Shown here piece by piece: positions 20,527 through 33,184 of a DNA stretch of 64,000 nucleotides; positions within the stretch are counted from its first letter, which is position 1, and every line of letters starts with the position of its first letter. The notes under the pieces were generated by a model. That model did not search any database. It saw only the letters and a list, made by a program, of their open reading frames with translations, and had not been told where the DNA came from. This DNA is from Microbacterium sp. SSM24. GTDB taxonomy: Bacteria > Actinomycetota > Actinomycetes > Actinomycetales > Microbacteriaceae. The translations under genes were made by a program, and so were the position numbers. The DNA lies in the NCBI RefSeq assembly GCF_025989145.1, contig NZ_JAPDNQ010000002.1, positions 310,001 through 374,000 of the forward strand, in the 5' to 3' direction.

Positions 20527-21153
20527 ATGGCGACTTACTCCTTGCCCGACCTCCCTTACGACTACGCCGCCCTCGAGCCGCACATCAGCGGCAAGATCAT
20601 GGAGCTGCACCACGACAAGCACCACCAGGCGTATGTGACCGGGGCGAACACCGCTCTCGAGCAGCTGGCCGAGGCCCGTGAGAGCGGAAACCTCGCGAAC
20701 GTCAACAAGCTCGAGAAGGACCTCGCCTTCCACCTCGGCGGTCACGTCAACCACTCGATCTTCTGGACCAACCTGTCGCCGGACGGCGGCGGTGAGCCCG
20801 AGGGCGAGCTTCGAGCCGCCATCGACGAGTTCTTCGGCGGCTTCGACAAGTTCCAGGCCCACTTCACCGCTGCTGCGATGGGCATCCAGGGCTCCGGCTG
20901 GTCCGTGCTGAGCTGGGACCCGATCGGCGAGCAGCTGATCATCCAGCAGCTGTTCGACCAGCAGGGCAACACCGCCCAGGGCACGATCCCGCTCTTCCAG
21001 CTCGACATGTGGGAGCACGCGTTCTACCTGGACTACCTCAACGTCAAGGCCGACTACGTCAAGGCGGCGTGGAACATCGCCAACTGGCAGAACGTCGCCC
21101 AGCGCCTCGAGGCTGCCCGCCAGAAGACCTCGGGCCTGCTGGTACTGTCATAG
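20527..21153 (+). CDS. sodA: Superoxide dismutase, Mn/Fe family
   Basis: The enzyme converts superoxide to oxygen and hydrogen peroxide in the cytoplasm. The 208-residue protein has metal ligands in LHHDKHHQAYV (His28), in HVNHSIFW, and in the signature DMWEHAFYLDY (Asp and His). The signature and GSGWSVLSWDP fit the Mn-preferring branch, but metal choice cannot be read with certainty. ATG 20527 has AGGAAGAAGAG upstream. TAGGAT (20462-20467) is a probable -10 giving a leader of about 50 bases. A strong terminator follows at 21160, so the gene is probably monocistronic. Confidence 0.97.
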   Translation: MATYSLPDLPYDYAALEPHISGKIMELHHDKHHQAYVTGANTALEQLAEARESGNLANVNKLEKDLAFHLGGHVNHSIFWTNLSPDGGGEPEGELRAAIDEFFGGFDKFQAHFTAAAMGIQGSGWSVLSWDPIGEQLIIQQLFDQQGNTAQGTIPLFQLDMWEHAFYLDYLNVKADYVKAAWNIANWQNVAQRLEAARQKTSGLLVLS

Positions 21154-21159
21154 CAGCGT

Positions 21160-21191
21160 GGCGTCCCGGCGGGAATGCCCGCCGGGACGCC
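21160..21191 (+). terminator. sodA terminator
   Basis: GGCGTCCCGGCGGG (21160-21173) and CCCGCCGGGACGCC (21178-21191) form a perfect 14-bp stem with an AATG loop, starting 7 bases after the sodA stop. It insulates sodA from gap. Confidence 0.9.
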
Positions 21192-21208
21192 GTTGTCCAC
21201 TTGTCTGA

Positions 21209-22267
<1,059 letters not shown>

Positions 22268-22275
22268 TCCTCATC

Positions 22276-23480
<1,205 letters not shown>

Positions 23481-23490
<10 letters not shown>

Positions 23491-24299
23491 ACACGCCCGA
23501 AGCGAGTGCGGAGCACCACAGGCGCACCCCGCTCATCGCAGGCAACTGGAAGATGAACCTCGACCACCTGCAGGCGGTGGCGTTCGTGCAGAAGCTGCAC
23601 TGGACGCTGAAGGACGCCAAGCATGAGAACGGCTCGGTCGAGGTCGCGCTCTTCCCGCCGTTCACCGATCTGCGCACCGTGCAGACGCTGCTCGACGCCG
23701 ACAAGATCCCCTTCGCCCTCGGAGCGCAGGACATCTCGTCGCACGACTCCGGTGCATACACCGGCGAGGTCTCGGGCGCGTTCCTTGCTAAGCTCGACAA
23801 CCGCTATGTGATCATCGGCCACTCGGAGCGTCGTGAGTACCACGCCGAGTCCGATGAGGTCGTGGCCGCGAAGGTGCAGGCGGCCCTCAAGCACGGCCTC
23901 GTTCCCGTCATCTGCGTGGGCGAGACGCTGGAGCAGCGCGAGGAGTCGGGGCCGACCGCCGTCTCGGTGGCACAGCTTCGCATCGCCCTCGAGGGCGTGT
24001 CGGCGGATGCCGAGATCGTCGTCGCCTACGAGCCGGTGTGGGCGATCGGCACCGGTCAGGTCGCGTCGCCCGACCAGGCGCAGGAAGTCTGCGCGGCGGT
24101 TCGCGAGGTCGTCGCCGAGAAGCTCGGCGCCGATGCGGCAGCGCGCACGCGCGTTCTCTACGGCGGATCCGTGAAGGCGGCGAACATCGCGAGCTTCATG
24201 CGGGAGCCTGATGTCGATGGTGCGCTCGTCGGCGGGGCGAGCCTCGTGGCGGACGAGTTCGCGGCCATCATCCGGTACCAGAAGCACGTCGGCGTCTGA
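23481..24299 (+). CDS. tpiA: Triosephosphate isomerase
   Basis: TPI interconverts dihydroxyacetone phosphate and glyceraldehyde 3-phosphate. The 272-residue protein has [13 protein letters not shown] with the catalytic Lys, [14 protein letters not shown] with the catalytic His, and [13 protein letters not shown] with the catalytic Glu. It also has the phosphate loop [11 protein letters not shown]. The start inside the end of pgk (10-base overlap) has GGAGGTCC upstream. It ends 59 bases before secG, and the secG promoter begins almost at its stop. Confidence 0.98.
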
Positions 24300-24303
24300 C
24301 CGG

Positions 24304-24309
24304 TATACT
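24304..24309 (+). promoter_or_regulatory. secG-rbpA promoter -10 (TATACT)
   Basis: TATACT, a near-consensus -10, sits 5 bases after the tpiA stop and about 50 bases before secG. No clear -35 was found; the preceding GG does not give a TGN extended -10. It would let secG and rbpA be transcribed independently of glycolysis genes. Confidence 0.65.
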
Positions 24310-24358
24310 CGATCCTTGTGCGATCGGCGAATGATCGCGGCGAAAGGCTTCAACGACT

Positions 24359-24607
24359 GTGCAGATCCTCGAGTTCGTCCTGCAGGTGCTCCTCGGAATC
24401 ACGAGCCTCCTGCTGACCCTCCTCATCCTGCTTCACAAGGGGCGCGGCGGCGGCCTGTCCGACATGTTCGGCGGCGGCATGACGTCGGCGCTCGGCTCGT
24501 CCGGTCTCGCTGAGCGCAACCTCAATCGCTTCACGGTGATCCTCGCGCTCGCGTGGTTCGTGGCGATCGTGGCGCTGGGCCTCATCACGAAGTTCCAGAG
24601 TCTCTGA
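24359..24607 (+). CDS. secG: Preprotein translocase subunit SecG
   Basis: SecG is the small SecYEG subunit that aids protein export across the membrane. The 82-residue protein has two membrane segments, LQVLLGITSLLLTLLILLHK and VILALAWFVAIVALGLI. They are joined by the conserved glycine-rich loop KGRGGGLSDMFGGGMTSALG. GTG 24359 is preceded by AAAGG at 9-13 bases. Its stop TGA shares one base with the rbpA ATG. Confidence 0.96.
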   Translation: MQILEFVLQVLLGITSLLLTLLILLHKGRGGGLSDMFGGGMTSALGSSGLAERNLNRFTVILALAWFVAIVALGLITKFQSL

Positions 24608-24963
24608 TGGCTACCGGAGGAAACGCGATCCGCGGCACCCGTGTCGGTGCCGGGCCGATGGGCGAGCAGGACCACGGCTTCCACGCCGACCGCGTCGCCG
24701 TGTCGTACTGGGACGCCCTGGGCAATGAGACCGTGCGCTACTTCGCTGCGGGGATCCCCGACGACGAGATCCCCGAGACGATCGACTCGCCCCACTCCGG
24801 CCTTCCGGCAGGGCGTGACAAGGCGAACCCGCCGGCCGTCGCGAAGACCGAGCCCTACAAGACCCACCTCGCGTACGTGAAGGAGCGCCGCACCGAGGAA
24901 GAGGCCGACGCCCTCCTCGACGACGCGCTTCAGCAGCTGCGCGATCGCCGCGGTCAGGACTGA
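24607..24963 (+). CDS. rbpA: RNA polymerase-binding protein RbpA
   Basis: RbpA is an Actinobacteria-specific factor that binds group 1/2 sigma factors and RNA polymerase and stabilises the open promoter complex. The 118-residue protein has the N-terminal tail MATGGNAIRGTRVGAGPMGE and the core domain RVAVSYWDALGNETVRYFA. The sigma-interacting C-terminal part contains THLAYVKERRTEEEADALLDD. Length and order match the family. ATG 24607 overlaps the secG stop by one base, so the two are coupled. A terminator follows at 24980. Confidence 0.97.
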   Translation: MATGGNAIRGTRVGAGPMGEQDHGFHADRVAVSYWDALGNETVRYFAAGIPDDEIPETIDSPHSGLPAGRDKANPPAVAKTEPYKTHLAYVKERRTEEEADALLDDALQQLRDRRGQD

Positions 24964-24979
24964 CCCCGCCGAACGACGA

Positions 24980-25011
24980 AGAAGAGCGGATGCCTCGGCA
25001 TCCGCTCTTCT
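24980..25011. terminator. Shared terminator between rbpA (+) and pgl (-)
   Basis: AGAAGAGCGGATGCC (24980-24994) pairs perfectly with GGCATCCGCTCTTCT (24997-25011). Both convergent genes end within 20 bases, and the stem ends in A/T on both sides, so it can serve both directions. Confidence 0.88.
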
Positions 25012-25023
25012 GTGATTCCGGCG

Positions 25024-25803
25024 TCAGTACTCGCGGTCGATGAGCTCGGGAGGCACGTTGGCCGCGGCTTCCAGATCGACGAAGAACACCGTACGCTTGC
25101 GGCCCTTGGCGCCGGCAGCGGGGACGCTCGCGTAGCTCGCGCCGGCGAGAGCCAGTCCGAGGGCGGACGCCTTGTCGGCGCCCGAGAGCACCATCCAGAC
25201 GCGCTTCGAGCTGTTGATCACCGGGCGCGTCATCGATACGCGGTCCGGCGGCGGCTTGGGGGAGTCGCGCACCGGGACGACCGCGCGATCGGTGATCTGG
25301 ATCTCGGGGCGGTCGGGGAACAGAGAGGCGATGTGCGCATCGGGTCCGACGCCGAGGAAGCAGACGTCGAACGACGGCCACGGTCCTTCCGAGCCCGCGA
25401 ACGCCGCGAGCTCCGCTGCGTAGGCGTCTGCGGCGGCATCCAGGTCCAGACCCTCGTCGCTCGCGGCGGGCGCGTGGATGTTGGCGGCGGGAAGGTCGAG
25501 GGCGTCGAGCAGCGCGGCCCGTGCCTGGCCCTCGTTGCGGTCGGCGTCGCCTCGGGGCACGAAGCGCTCGTCGCTCCACCAGAAATGCACGCGCGACCAG
25601 TCGATCGCGGCCAGCCGTGGGTTGCGCGCCGCGGCGGCGAGCACGGCGGATCCCATCGATCCGCCGGTCAGCGAGATATGCGCGAGCTTTCCCTCTTCGA
25701 CGCGCTTCGACACGCGGCCGAGGAACCGAGTGGCGACCGACTCCGCGAGGGTCGAAGGATCGGGACTGATGACGACGCGCTTCTCGGCCCAGGCTTCAAC
25801 CAT
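25024..25803 (-). CDS. pgl: 6-phosphogluconolactonase
   Basis: Pgl hydrolyses 6-phosphogluconolactone after the Zwf step of the pentose-phosphate pathway. The protein is about 259 residues and has SLTGGSMGSAVL, the motif HFWWSDERFVPRGDADRNEG, and FLGVGPDAHIASLFPD. ATG 25803 was chosen because GGTGAG lies 8 bases upstream; GTG 25812 would add three residues. It is the last gene of the tkt-tal-pgi-zwf-opcA-pgl operon and ends at a shared terminator. Confidence 0.95.
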   Translation of the reverse strand: MVEAWAEKRVVISPDPSTLAESVATRFLGRVSKRVEEGKLAHISLTGGSMGSAVLAAAARNPRLAAIDWSRVHFWWSDERFVPRGDADRNEGQARAALLDALDLPAANIHAPAASDEGLDLDAAADAYAAELAAFAGSEGPWPSFDVCFLGVGPDAHIASLFPDRPEIQITDRAVVPVRDSPKPPPDRVSMTRPVINSSKRVWMVLSGADKASALGLALAGASYASVPAAGAKGRKRTVFFVDLEAAANVPPELIDREY

Positions 25804-25828
25804 CGTGGTCACTCACCACACGACTCGC

Positions 25829-26788
25829 TCATGCGCCCTGCGTCTCCTTCGTCGCCGGAGGGTCGAGCAGCTGCCATCCCTCGGTGATCACTCGACCATA
25901 CAGGACGTCCGGGTCGAGCCGGCGGAGCTCCTCGGCCAGGCACTCGCGCAGCGTGCGGCGCGGGAACGCGAGCTCGTGGCTGGGCTGATCGGGCTGCGTG
26001 AGAATCGCGGAATCAGACGTCGGGCGCTCGAGCAGCACCTCTCCGCTCTCGCGCACGAGGGCGACCGACTTGATCCCGTGCGGCCACTCCTCGGCGTCGA
26101 GATACGCCCAGTCCACCGGCACGTCGAGCGCCAGCCGCAGCCACGCGGCGAGCAGAGCGGTCGAGGGGGAGTCGGCAGCGCCGCGCACCCGCACAGCGGT
26201 GACGGGTTCATACGGCGGCTGGTCCAGGATCGCCGCGAGCTGCTCGCGCCAGCGGGTGAGGCGCGTCCAGGCGAGATCGGTGTCGCCGGGCGCATACTGC
26301 TCCCCGAGCGAGGCGACCCACGCGGAGGGATCCGACTTGGTGGCGGCATCCGTGATGCGTCGCTGCGCGATGCGTCCGATCGAGGTCTTCGACGGGTTCT
26401 CGGGCGTGCGGTTGGGCCACCAGACCACGACAGGGGCGTCGGGGAGCAGCAGGCCGGTGACGAGTGACTCGAGGTTCGAGCGGCCCGCCTCGCCGGCCAC
26501 CCGCAGCGTGACGACCTCGCTGGCACCGGCATCGCCGCCGACGCGGATCTGGGCGTCCAGCCGCGATTCGGACTCCTCGGCATTGCCGATCAGCAGCACG
26601 ATGACGCGCATCGGATGCTCGCGCGAGGCGTCGTTGGCGGCCTCGATGACCTCCTCCATCGCTCCCTCGCGGGTGAGGATGATCAGGGTGAGCACGCGGC
26701 CGAGGGCGACCGCGCCGCCCTCCTCGCGCACGCTGACGAGCGCGCGCGAGATCTTGCTCACGGTGGTGTCGGGGAGATCGACGATCAC
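25829..26788 (-). CDS. opcA: Glucose-6-phosphate dehydrogenase assembly protein OpcA
   Basis: OpcA is a partner needed for full glucose-6-phosphate dehydrogenase activity in Actinobacteria and cyanobacteria. The 319-residue protein begins VIVDLPDTTVSKISRALVSV, the conserved family start. It contains VLTLIILTREGAMEEVIEAA, APVVVWWPNRTPENPS and SIGRIAQRRITDA. The GTG at 26788 overlaps the zwf stop as GTGA, so the start is set by coupling. pgl follows after about 25 bases. Confidence 0.95.
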   Translation of the reverse strand: MIVDLPDTTVSKISRALVSVREEGGAVALGRVLTLIILTREGAMEEVIEAANDASREHPMRVIVLLIGNAEESESRLDAQIRVGGDAGASEVVTLRVAGEAGRSNLESLVTGLLLPDAPVVVWWPNRTPENPSKTSIGRIAQRRITDAATKSDPSAWVASLGEQYAPGDTDLAWTRLTRWREQLAAILDQPPYEPVTAVRVRGAADSPSTALLAAWLRLALDVPVDWAYLDAEEWPHGIKSVALVRESGEVLLERPTSDSAILTQPDQPSHELAFPRRTLRECLAEELRRLDPDVLYGRVITEGWQLLDPPATKETQGA

Positions 26789-28335
26789 GGGCGCCTCCAG
26801 GTGCGGCCATCGCGGGCGAGCATCTCGTCCGCGGATGCCGGGCCCCACGACCCGGATGAGTACTGCTCGAGCGGACCGCCCTGCTCAGTCCAGAACCGCT
26901 CGATCGGGTCGAGGATCTTCCAGGAGAGTTCGACCTCCTCGTGCCGCGGGAAGAGCGGAGGATCGCCGAGGAGGACGTCGAGGATGAGTCGCTCGTACGC
27001 CTCGGGGCTCGCCTCGGTGAAGGCATGGCCGTAACCGAAGTCCATGGTGACGTCGCGCACCTGGGCACCGGCACCGGGCACCTTCGACCCGAACCGGATC
27101 GTGACGCCCTCATCGGGCTGCACGCGGATCACGAGGGCGTTCTGGCCCTGGCCGGAGGTCTGGTTGCGCGAGAACAGCAGCTCGGGGGCCTTCTTGAACA
27201 CGACGGCGATCTCGGTCACACGACGGCCGAGGCGCTTGCCCGTGCGGAGGTAGAACGGAACCCCCGCCCAGCGCCGCGTGTTCACCTCGAGGGTGATCGC
27301 CGCGTACGTCTCGGTGGTCGACTGCGGATCCATGCCCTCTTCTTCGAGGAAGCCCAGCACCTTCTCGCCGCCCTGCCAACCTCCGGCGTACTGTCCGCGG
27401 GCGGTCGAGCGCGAGAGATCGTCGGGCAGGGTGACCGCCGCGAGGACCTTCTCCTTCTCGGCGCGCAGTTCCTTCGCGTCGAACGAGATGGGCTCCTCCA
27501 TCGCGGTGAGCGCCATGAGCTGAAGGAGGTGGTTCTGGATGACGTCGCGCGCCGCGCCGATGCCGTCGTAGTAGCCGGCCCGGCCGCCCACGCCGATGTC
27601 CTCGGCCATCGTGATCTGCACGTGGTCGACGTAATTGCCGTTCCAGATCGGCTCGTACAGCTCGTTCGCGAAGCGCAGCGCCAGGATGTTCTGGACCGTC
27701 TCCTTGCCGAGGTAGTGGTCGATGCGGAAGATCGAGTCCGTCGGGAACGTCGAGCGGAGTGCGTCGTTCAGCGCCTGGGCCGAGGCGAGGTCGTGCCCGA
27801 ACGGCTTCTCGATGACGACGCGGCGCCAGCGGTCGGGCTGGTCGGCCGTGTCGTCGACGAGGCCCGACGCGCGCAACTGCTCCGCGACGAGCGCGAAGTC
27901 CTTCGGCGGGATCGAGAGGTAGTACGCGTGGTTGCCCATCGTCCCGCGTTCCACGTCGAGCTTCTCGACCGTCTCGCGCAGCCGCCGGAACGAATCGGGG
28001 TCGCCGAACTCTCCCGACACGAACCGGATGCCCTGGAGCAGCTGCTGCCACGTCTCGTCGCGGAACTCGGTGCGCGCGTGCTGGCGGACCGCATCGTGCA
28101 CGACCTCCGCGAAGTCCTGATCCTCCCAGTCGCGGCGGGCGAACCCGACCAGCGCGAATCCGGGGGGGAGCAGACCGCGGTTGGCGAGGTCGTACACGGC
28201 CGGCATGAGCTTCTTGCGGGAGAGGTCTCCCGTCACGCCGAAGATCACGAGCGCGCTCGGCCCGGCGATCCGGTTGAGGCGTCGGTCGTCCGGGTCGCGC
28301 AGCGGATTCTTCCCGCGCGAAATCTCGACTGTCAT
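26785..28335 (-). CDS. zwf: Glucose-6-phosphate 1-dehydrogenase
   Basis: Zwf oxidises glucose 6-phosphate to 6-phosphogluconolactone and makes NADPH. The 516-residue protein has the nucleotide-binding start LVIFGVTGDLSRKKLMPAVY, the active-site motif FRIDHYLGKETVQN, and VIEKPFGHDLASA. The C-terminal dimer region ends in SWGPASADEMLARDGRTWRRP. ATG 28335 has AGGAGA upstream at a long spacing. The gene lies between pgi (15-base gap) and opcA (4-base overlap). Confidence 0.98.
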   Translation of the reverse strand: MTVEISRGKNPLRDPDDRRLNRIAGPSALVIFGVTGDLSRKKLMPAVYDLANRGLLPPGFALVGFARRDWEDQDFAEVVHDAVRQHARTEFRDETWQQLLQGIRFVSGEFGDPDSFRRLRETVEKLDVERGTMGNHAYYLSIPPKDFALVAEQLRASGLVDDTADQPDRWRRVVIEKPFGHDLASAQALNDALRSTFPTDSIFRIDHYLGKETVQNILALRFANELYEPIWNGNYVDHVQITMAEDIGVGGRAGYYDGIGAARDVIQNHLLQLMALTAMEEPISFDAKELRAEKEKVLAAVTLPDDLSRSTARGQYAGGWQGGEKVLGFLEEEGMDPQSTTETYAAITLEVNTRRWAGVPFYLRTGKRLGRRVTEIAVVFKKAPELLFSRNQTSGQGQNALVIRVQPDEGVTIRFGSKVPGAGAQVRDVTMDFGYGHAFTEASPEAYERLILDVLLGDPPLFPRHEEVELSWKILDPIERFWTEQGGPLEQYSSGSWGPASADEMLARDGRTWRRP

Positions 28336-28350
28336 CGAAGAGGGGTTCTC

Positions 28351-29973
28351 CTACTGGGCGGCCTCGAAGAGCGAGAGCACTTCGATCCGCGGGTCGGTGA
28401 GGGTGAGCGTGACGACCGGACGCCCGTGGCCGTCGGCCAGGACGCTCGCGTCACCCGCGGCCTGCGCCTGGATGAGCTGGCCGAACGTGAACGGACGCCC
28501 GGGGATCTCGAGATCGACGTCGGTCTGCTCGAGGATCTGGAGGAACACGCCGTTCGCCGGGCCGCCCTTGTGGAACTGCCCGGTCGAGTGGAGGAACCGC
28601 GGGCCCCACCCGAAGGTGGTCGGCCGGCCGGAATCCGCGGCCACGAGCTCGCGCAGACCCTGGAGCTGGTCGAGCTCGAGACGGTTCACATACGCCTGGA
28701 TCGAGACGTACCCGTCCTCGGGGAGGCGCGCCCACAGGGCGTCGAGCACACCGGCGACGGTGCCCGAGGCGGCGAGCGCCGGGTCGGACACGCGCACCTC
28801 GACGCCGTCCACCGAGAAGGCCGGCTCCGTGGGCTCCGGACGCGCGTCCAGGAGACCCCGCGCGGCGATCTTCGCCGACTCCACGTCGGGCTGATCGAAC
28901 GGGTTGATGCCGAGCATCCGACCCGCGATCGCCGTGGCGTACTCCCACACGACGAGCTGTGCGCCGAGCGAGCCGCTGATGAGCACCTCATCGTTGTGAT
29001 GCTCGAACAGGTGGAACTTCTTGGCCTCGTCGACGAGCCGCACGATCTGGACGTCGGACGGCTTGTTCTCGACCTCGGGCGACACCGGGAGCAGCACGAC
29101 GGGCAGGATGCCGGTGCCCTCCTTTCCGGTGGATTCGGCGACGAGCTGCTCGATCCAGTCCGGCAGTCCCACGATGTGGGTGCCGTCGGTCACGAGCCCG
29201 AGCTTGTCGCGCCGCGGCTCGCCGCCCGCGATCGCCGCAGCGAGCACCAGCGCGGGGTTGTCGGGGCTGTCGATCGCGACCTCGAGGAGGGTCGCATCGG
29301 CCTCGTCGAGGAGCTCGGCGATGTCGACTCCGGCAAGCCCTGTCGGGACCAGCCCGAAGGCGGTGAGCGCCGAGTAGCGGCCGCCCACCGTGGGGTCGGC
29401 GTTGAAGACCGTGTAGCCGTCGGCGCGCGCGGCCTGATCGAGCGGAGAGCCCGGGTCGGTCACGACGACGATGCGCTCGAGGGGATCGATGCCGAGATCG
29501 CGGAACGCGGCCTCGAAGGCGCGCTTCGCCGAATCGGTCTCGACGGTGGAGCCCGACTTCGACGACACGACGAGCACCGTCTGGGACAGTCCGCCCTGCT
29601 GCGGGTCGCCGTCGATTGCGGCGAGCACCTGTCCGGGGGCGGTCGAGTCGAGGATGACCAGCGGAACGCCGGCCGTCTGCGCGATGACTTCGGGCGCGAG
29701 CGACGAGCCGCCCATCCCGGCGAGCACCACGCGCGTGACGCCCTTGGCCGCGAGCTGCTGGCGAAGCGCCTCGATCTGCGGCACGAGCGGGCGGGACACG
29801 CTGACCGCCTCGACCCATCCGAGTCGCTTGGATGCCTCTTCCTCGGCCGCGGGACCCCAGAGCGAGCCGTCGCCGGCGGTGATGCCCGAGGCGACGAGAC
29901 TCGCGACCAGTCCGGGAAGGGTCTCGTCGACGACCGACTTGACGTGCCCGCTCAGGTGGATGTCGAAACTCAT
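28351..29973 (-). CDS. pgi: Glucose-6-phosphate isomerase
   Basis: The enzyme interconverts glucose 6-phosphate and fructose 6-phosphate. The 540-residue protein has two SIS sugar-isomerase domains. Visible motifs include [45 protein letters not shown] and a late [10 protein letters not shown]. The sequence is the divergent actinobacterial/cyanobacterial type rather than the E. coli type. ATG 29973 overlaps the tal stop as ATGA; an upstream in-frame extension has no family support. It links hexose phosphates to the pentose-phosphate genes around it. Confidence 0.95.
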   Translation of the reverse strand: MSFDIHLSGHVKSVVDETLPGLVASLVASGITAGDGSLWGPAAEEEASKRLGWVEAVSVSRPLVPQIEALRQQLAAKGVTRVVLAGMGGSSLAPEVIAQTAGVPLVILDSTAPGQVLAAIDGDPQQGGLSQTVLVVSSKSGSTVETDSAKRAFEAAFRDLGIDPLERIVVVTDPGSPLDQAARADGYTVFNADPTVGGRYSALTAFGLVPTGLAGVDIAELLDEADATLLEVAIDSPDNPALVLAAAIAGGEPRRDKLGLVTDGTHIVGLPDWIEQLVAESTGKEGTGILPVVLLPVSPEVENKPSDVQIVRLVDEAKKFHLFEHHNDEVLISGSLGAQLVVWEYATAIAGRMLGINPFDQPDVESAKIAARGLLDARPEPTEPAFSVDGVEVRVSDPALAASGTVAGVLDALWARLPEDGYVSIQAYVNRLELDQLQGLRELVAADSGRPTTFGWGPRFLHSTGQFHKGGPANGVFLQILEQTDVDLEIPGRPFTFGQLIQAQAAGDASVLADGHGRPVVTLTLTDPRIEVLSLFEAAQ

Positions 29974-31091
29974 CGGGCCACCTCGGAGGCGCTCTCGAGC
30001 GCCGACTTCACGGTGCCCTGCAGGTCGTGCCACGAGGCGATGAACTTCTCGACGCCCTCGTCCTCGAGCACCTGCGTGACATCGGCGAAGTCCACGCCGG
30101 CGGCGGCGAGGTCGGCGAAGATCTGGTGCGCCGCGGCGTAGGTGCCGGTGACCGTGTCGCCGGCGATCTCACCGTGGTCGAAGGTGGCCTGGAGCGTCTT
30201 CTCGGGCATCGTGTTCACGGTGCCGGGGGCGATGAGCTCGGTCACGTAGAGGGTGTCGGGGAGCGCCGGGTCCTTGACGCCGGTCGACGCCCACAGCGGA
30301 CGCTGGGGGTTCGCCCCGGCTTCCGTCAGCGCCTTCGCACGGTCGGTCGCGAACTCCTTCTCGAACAGCTCGTATGCGAGGCGCGCGTTCGCGACGCCCG
30401 CGAGGGACTTCAGGCCGTCCGCGTGGTCGCCGCCGATCGCCGTGAGCCGCTTGTCGACCTCGGTGTCCACGCGCGACACGAAGAACGAGGCGACCGAGTG
30501 GATCTGCGAGATGTCGTGGCCGCCCGCCTGCGCCTGCTCGATGCCGGCGAGGTATGCGTCGATCACCTCGGCGTAGCGTTCGAGGCTGAAGATCAGGGTG
30601 ACGTTGACCGAGATGCCCTCGGCGAGCACCGCGGTGATGGCGGGAAGGCCCGCCTTCGTCGCGGGGATCTTGATGTGCACGTTCGGGCGGCCGACGGTCG
30701 CCCACAGCTCCTTCGCCTGCGCGATGGTGGCGTCGGTGTCGTGCGCGAGGTCGGGGGAGACCTCGATCGACACGCGGCCGTCGACGCCGCGCGTGGCGTC
30801 GAAGACGGGGCGGAAGATGTCTGCCGCGTCGCGCACGTCATCGGTGGTCGCGGCGAAGATCGCCTCGTCGACAGACGCGCCCTGAGCCGCCAGCTGCGCG
30901 ATCTGATCGGCGTAGGCGTGGCCGCCGCCGCCGATCGCACCCTGGAAGATCGTCGGGTTGGTCGTGACACCGCTCACGTTCCGCGTGCTGATGAGCTCCG
31001 TCAGGTTGCCCGACGTGATGCGGTCGCGCGACAGGTCGTCCAGCCAGATGCTCACGCCGGCGGCGGAGAGCTTTTCGGTGGGGGTGCTCAT
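29970..31091 (-). CDS. tal: Transaldolase
   Basis: Transaldolase moves a dihydroxyacetone unit between sugar phosphates in the non-oxidative pentose-phosphate pathway. The 373-residue protein has [18 protein letters not shown] and the Schiff-base Lys motif [32 protein letters not shown] and [16 protein letters not shown] follow. This is the longer actinobacterial (type 2) form. It overlaps tkt upstream and pgi downstream, each by an ATGA junction. Confidence 0.97.
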   Translation of the reverse strand: MSTPTEKLSAAGVSIWLDDLSRDRITSGNLTELISTRNVSGVTTNPTIFQGAIGGGGHAYADQIAQLAAQGASVDEAIFAATTDDVRDAADIFRPVFDATRGVDGRVSIEVSPDLAHDTDATIAQAKELWATVGRPNVHIKIPATKAGLPAITAVLAEGISVNVTLIFSLERYAEVIDAYLAGIEQAQAGGHDISQIHSVASFFVSRVDTEVDKRLTAIGGDHADGLKSLAGVANARLAYELFEKEFATDRAKALTEAGANPQRPLWASTGVKDPALPDTLYVTELIAPGTVNTMPEKTLQATFDHGEIAGDTVTGTYAAAHQIFADLAAAGVDFADVTQVLEDEGVEKFIASWHDLQGTVKSALESASEVAR

Positions 31092-33184
31092 GCGTTCTCC
31101 TGGAGGGTTTCGCGTGCCGCCTGGACGACGGCTTCGGCGGTGATGCCGAACTGCTGGAAGAGGGTCTTGTAGTCGGCGGAAGCGCCGAAGTGGTCGATCG
31201 CGACCGAGCGGCCCTTGTCGCCGACGATGCCTCGCCAGGTGAGAGCCGAGCCGGCCTCGACCGAGACGCGGGCGGTGACGGCGGCCGGGAGCACCGACTC
31301 GCGGTAGGCGGCATCCTGCTCGTCGAACCACTCGAGCGACGGGGCCGACACGACGCGCACGTTCACGCCCTCGGCCGCGAGGGTCTCGCGGGCCGACACG
31401 GCCAGCTGGACCTCGGAGCCGGTCGCGATGATGATCACGTCGGGCGTGCCGTTCGGCGCATCCGCGAGCACGTACGCGCCCTTGGCGACGAGGTCGGCTG
31501 TGGCGAACGTGTCGCCGGATGCCGCGCCCTCGCCTCGCGGGAACACCGGGATGTTCTGGCGGGTGAGGGCGATGCCGGCGGGGCCGCCGTTGCGGCGCAG
31601 CAGCTCGAGCCACGCGACCGAGGTCTCGTTGGCGTCGGCCGGGCGCACCACCGCGAAGTTCGGGATGGCGCGCAGCGTCGCGAGCTGCTCGATGGGCTGG
31701 TGGGTGGGGCCGTCCTCGCCGAGCGCGACCGAGTCGTGGGTCCACACGAAGATCGACGGGATGTCCATCAGCGCGGCCAGGCGCACCGAGGGGCGCATGT
31801 AGTCGCTGAAGATCAGGAACGTGCCGCCGAAGGGACGGGTCGGGCCGTGCAGCTTGATGCCGTTGACGATGGCGCCCATCGCGTGCTCGCGGATGCCGAA
31901 GTGCAGCACGCGGCCGTAGGGGTCGCCGGACCACTCGTGCGTCGACCACTCCGACGGGATGAAGGACTTCGAATCCTTGATCGTGGTGAGGTTCGACTCG
32001 GCCAGGTCGGCCGACCCGCCCCACAGCTCGGGGAGCTCGGCTGCGAGGGCGTTGATGACGACACCGGACGCGGCCCGGGTCGACACCTCCTTGCCGGCCT
32101 CGAACGAGGGGAGCGCTGCAGCGATGTCGCCGGGCAGATCGCCGGCGAGCAGGCGGTCGAGCAGGGCCTTGCGCTCCGGGTTGGCCTCGGCCCACGCGTC
32201 GAACGAGATCTGCCAGGCGGCGCGATCCTCGGCCGCGCGCTCGCTGAGCGAGCGGGTGCGGGCGATCACGTCGTCGGCGACCGCGAAGGACTGCTGCGGG
32301 TCGAATCCGAGCACCTTCTTGGTCGCGGCGAGCTCGTCGGCGCCCAGGGCCGAGCCGTGGATCTTTCCGGTGTTCTGCTTGCCGGGGGAGGGCCAGCCGA
32401 TGATGGTGCGCAGGATGATGAGCGACGGCTTGTCGGTCTCGCCCTGGGCCGCTTCGATCGCCGCGTGGAGCTCGGCGACGTCTTCGGCGTACTCGCCGGT
32501 CTTCTTCCAGTCCACGGTCTGCACGTGCCATCCGTAGGACTCGTAGCGCTTCGCGACGTCCTCGGTGAAGGCGACGTTGGTGTCGTCCTCGATCGAGATC
32601 TGGTTGGAGTCGTAGATCGCGATGAGGTTGCCCAGCTGCTGGTGACCGGCGAGGGAGGATGCTTCGCTCGTGATGCCCTCCTGCAGGTCGCCGTCGCCCG
32701 CGATGACGTAGACGAAGTGGTCGAACGGCGACGTGCCCGCCGCCGCCTCGGGATCGAACAGGCCGCGCTCGTAGCGGGCGGCGTAGGCGAATCCGACCGA
32801 CGATGCGAGTCCCTGACCCAGCGGGCCGGTGGTGATCTCCACGCCCGCGGTGTGTCCGTACTCGGGGTGCCCGGGGGTCTTCGAGCCCCACGTGCGCAGC
32901 GCCTTGAGATCGTCGAGCTCGAGGCCGAATCCGCCGAGGTACAGCTGCACGTACTGCGTGAGCGACGAGTGGCCGGCCGAGAGGATGAACCGGTCCCGTC
33001 CCAGCCAGTGCGTGTCCGCGGGGTCGTGGCGCAGCACCCGCTGATAGAGCAGGTACGCCGCCGGCGCCAGGCTCATCGCGGTGCCCGGGTGGCCGTTGCC
33101 CACCTTCTCGACGGCATCCGCCGCAAGAACGCGAGCGGTGTCCACCGCGCGCCGATCGATCTCATCCCAACGCAGTTCCGACAC
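31088..33184 (-). CDS. tkt: Transketolase
   Basis: Transketolase transfers two-carbon units using thiamine diphosphate. The 698-residue protein has the substrate and cofactor motifs [19 protein letters not shown] and [13 protein letters not shown] with the following [13 protein letters not shown]. It also has [19 protein letters not shown] and RPADANET. The start is GTG 33184 ([20 protein letters not shown]), with GAGAGAGG upstream; the longer open frame upstream is non-coding in character. It is the first gene of the six-gene pentose-phosphate operon. Confidence 0.97.
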   Translation of the reverse strand: MSELRWDEIDRRAVDTARVLAADAVEKVGNGHPGTAMSLAPAAYLLYQRVLRHDPADTHWLGRDRFILSAGHSSLTQYVQLYLGGFGLELDDLKALRTWGSKTPGHPEYGHTAGVEITTGPLGQGLASSVGFAYAARYERGLFDPEAAAGTSPFDHFVYVIAGDGDLQEGITSEASSLAGHQQLGNLIAIYDSNQISIEDDTNVAFTEDVAKRYESYGWHVQTVDWKKTGEYAEDVAELHAAIEAAQGETDKPSLIILRTIIGWPSPGKQNTGKIHGSALGADELAATKKVLGFDPQQSFAVADDVIARTRSLSERAAEDRAAWQISFDAWAEANPERKALLDRLLAGDLPGDIAAALPSFEAGKEVSTRAASGVVINALAAELPELWGGSADLAESNLTTIKDSKSFIPSEWSTHEWSGDPYGRVLHFGIREHAMGAIVNGIKLHGPTRPFGGTFLIFSDYMRPSVRLAALMDIPSIFVWTHDSVALGEDGPTHQPIEQLATLRAIPNFAVVRPADANETSVAWLELLRRNGGPAGIALTRQNIPVFPRGEGAASGDTFATADLVAKGAYVLADAPNGTPDVIIIATGSEVQLAVSARETLAAEGVNVRVVSAPSLEWFDEQDAAYRESVLPAAVTARVSVEAGSALTWRGIVGDKGRSVAIDHFGASADYKTLFQQFGITAEAVVQAARETLQENA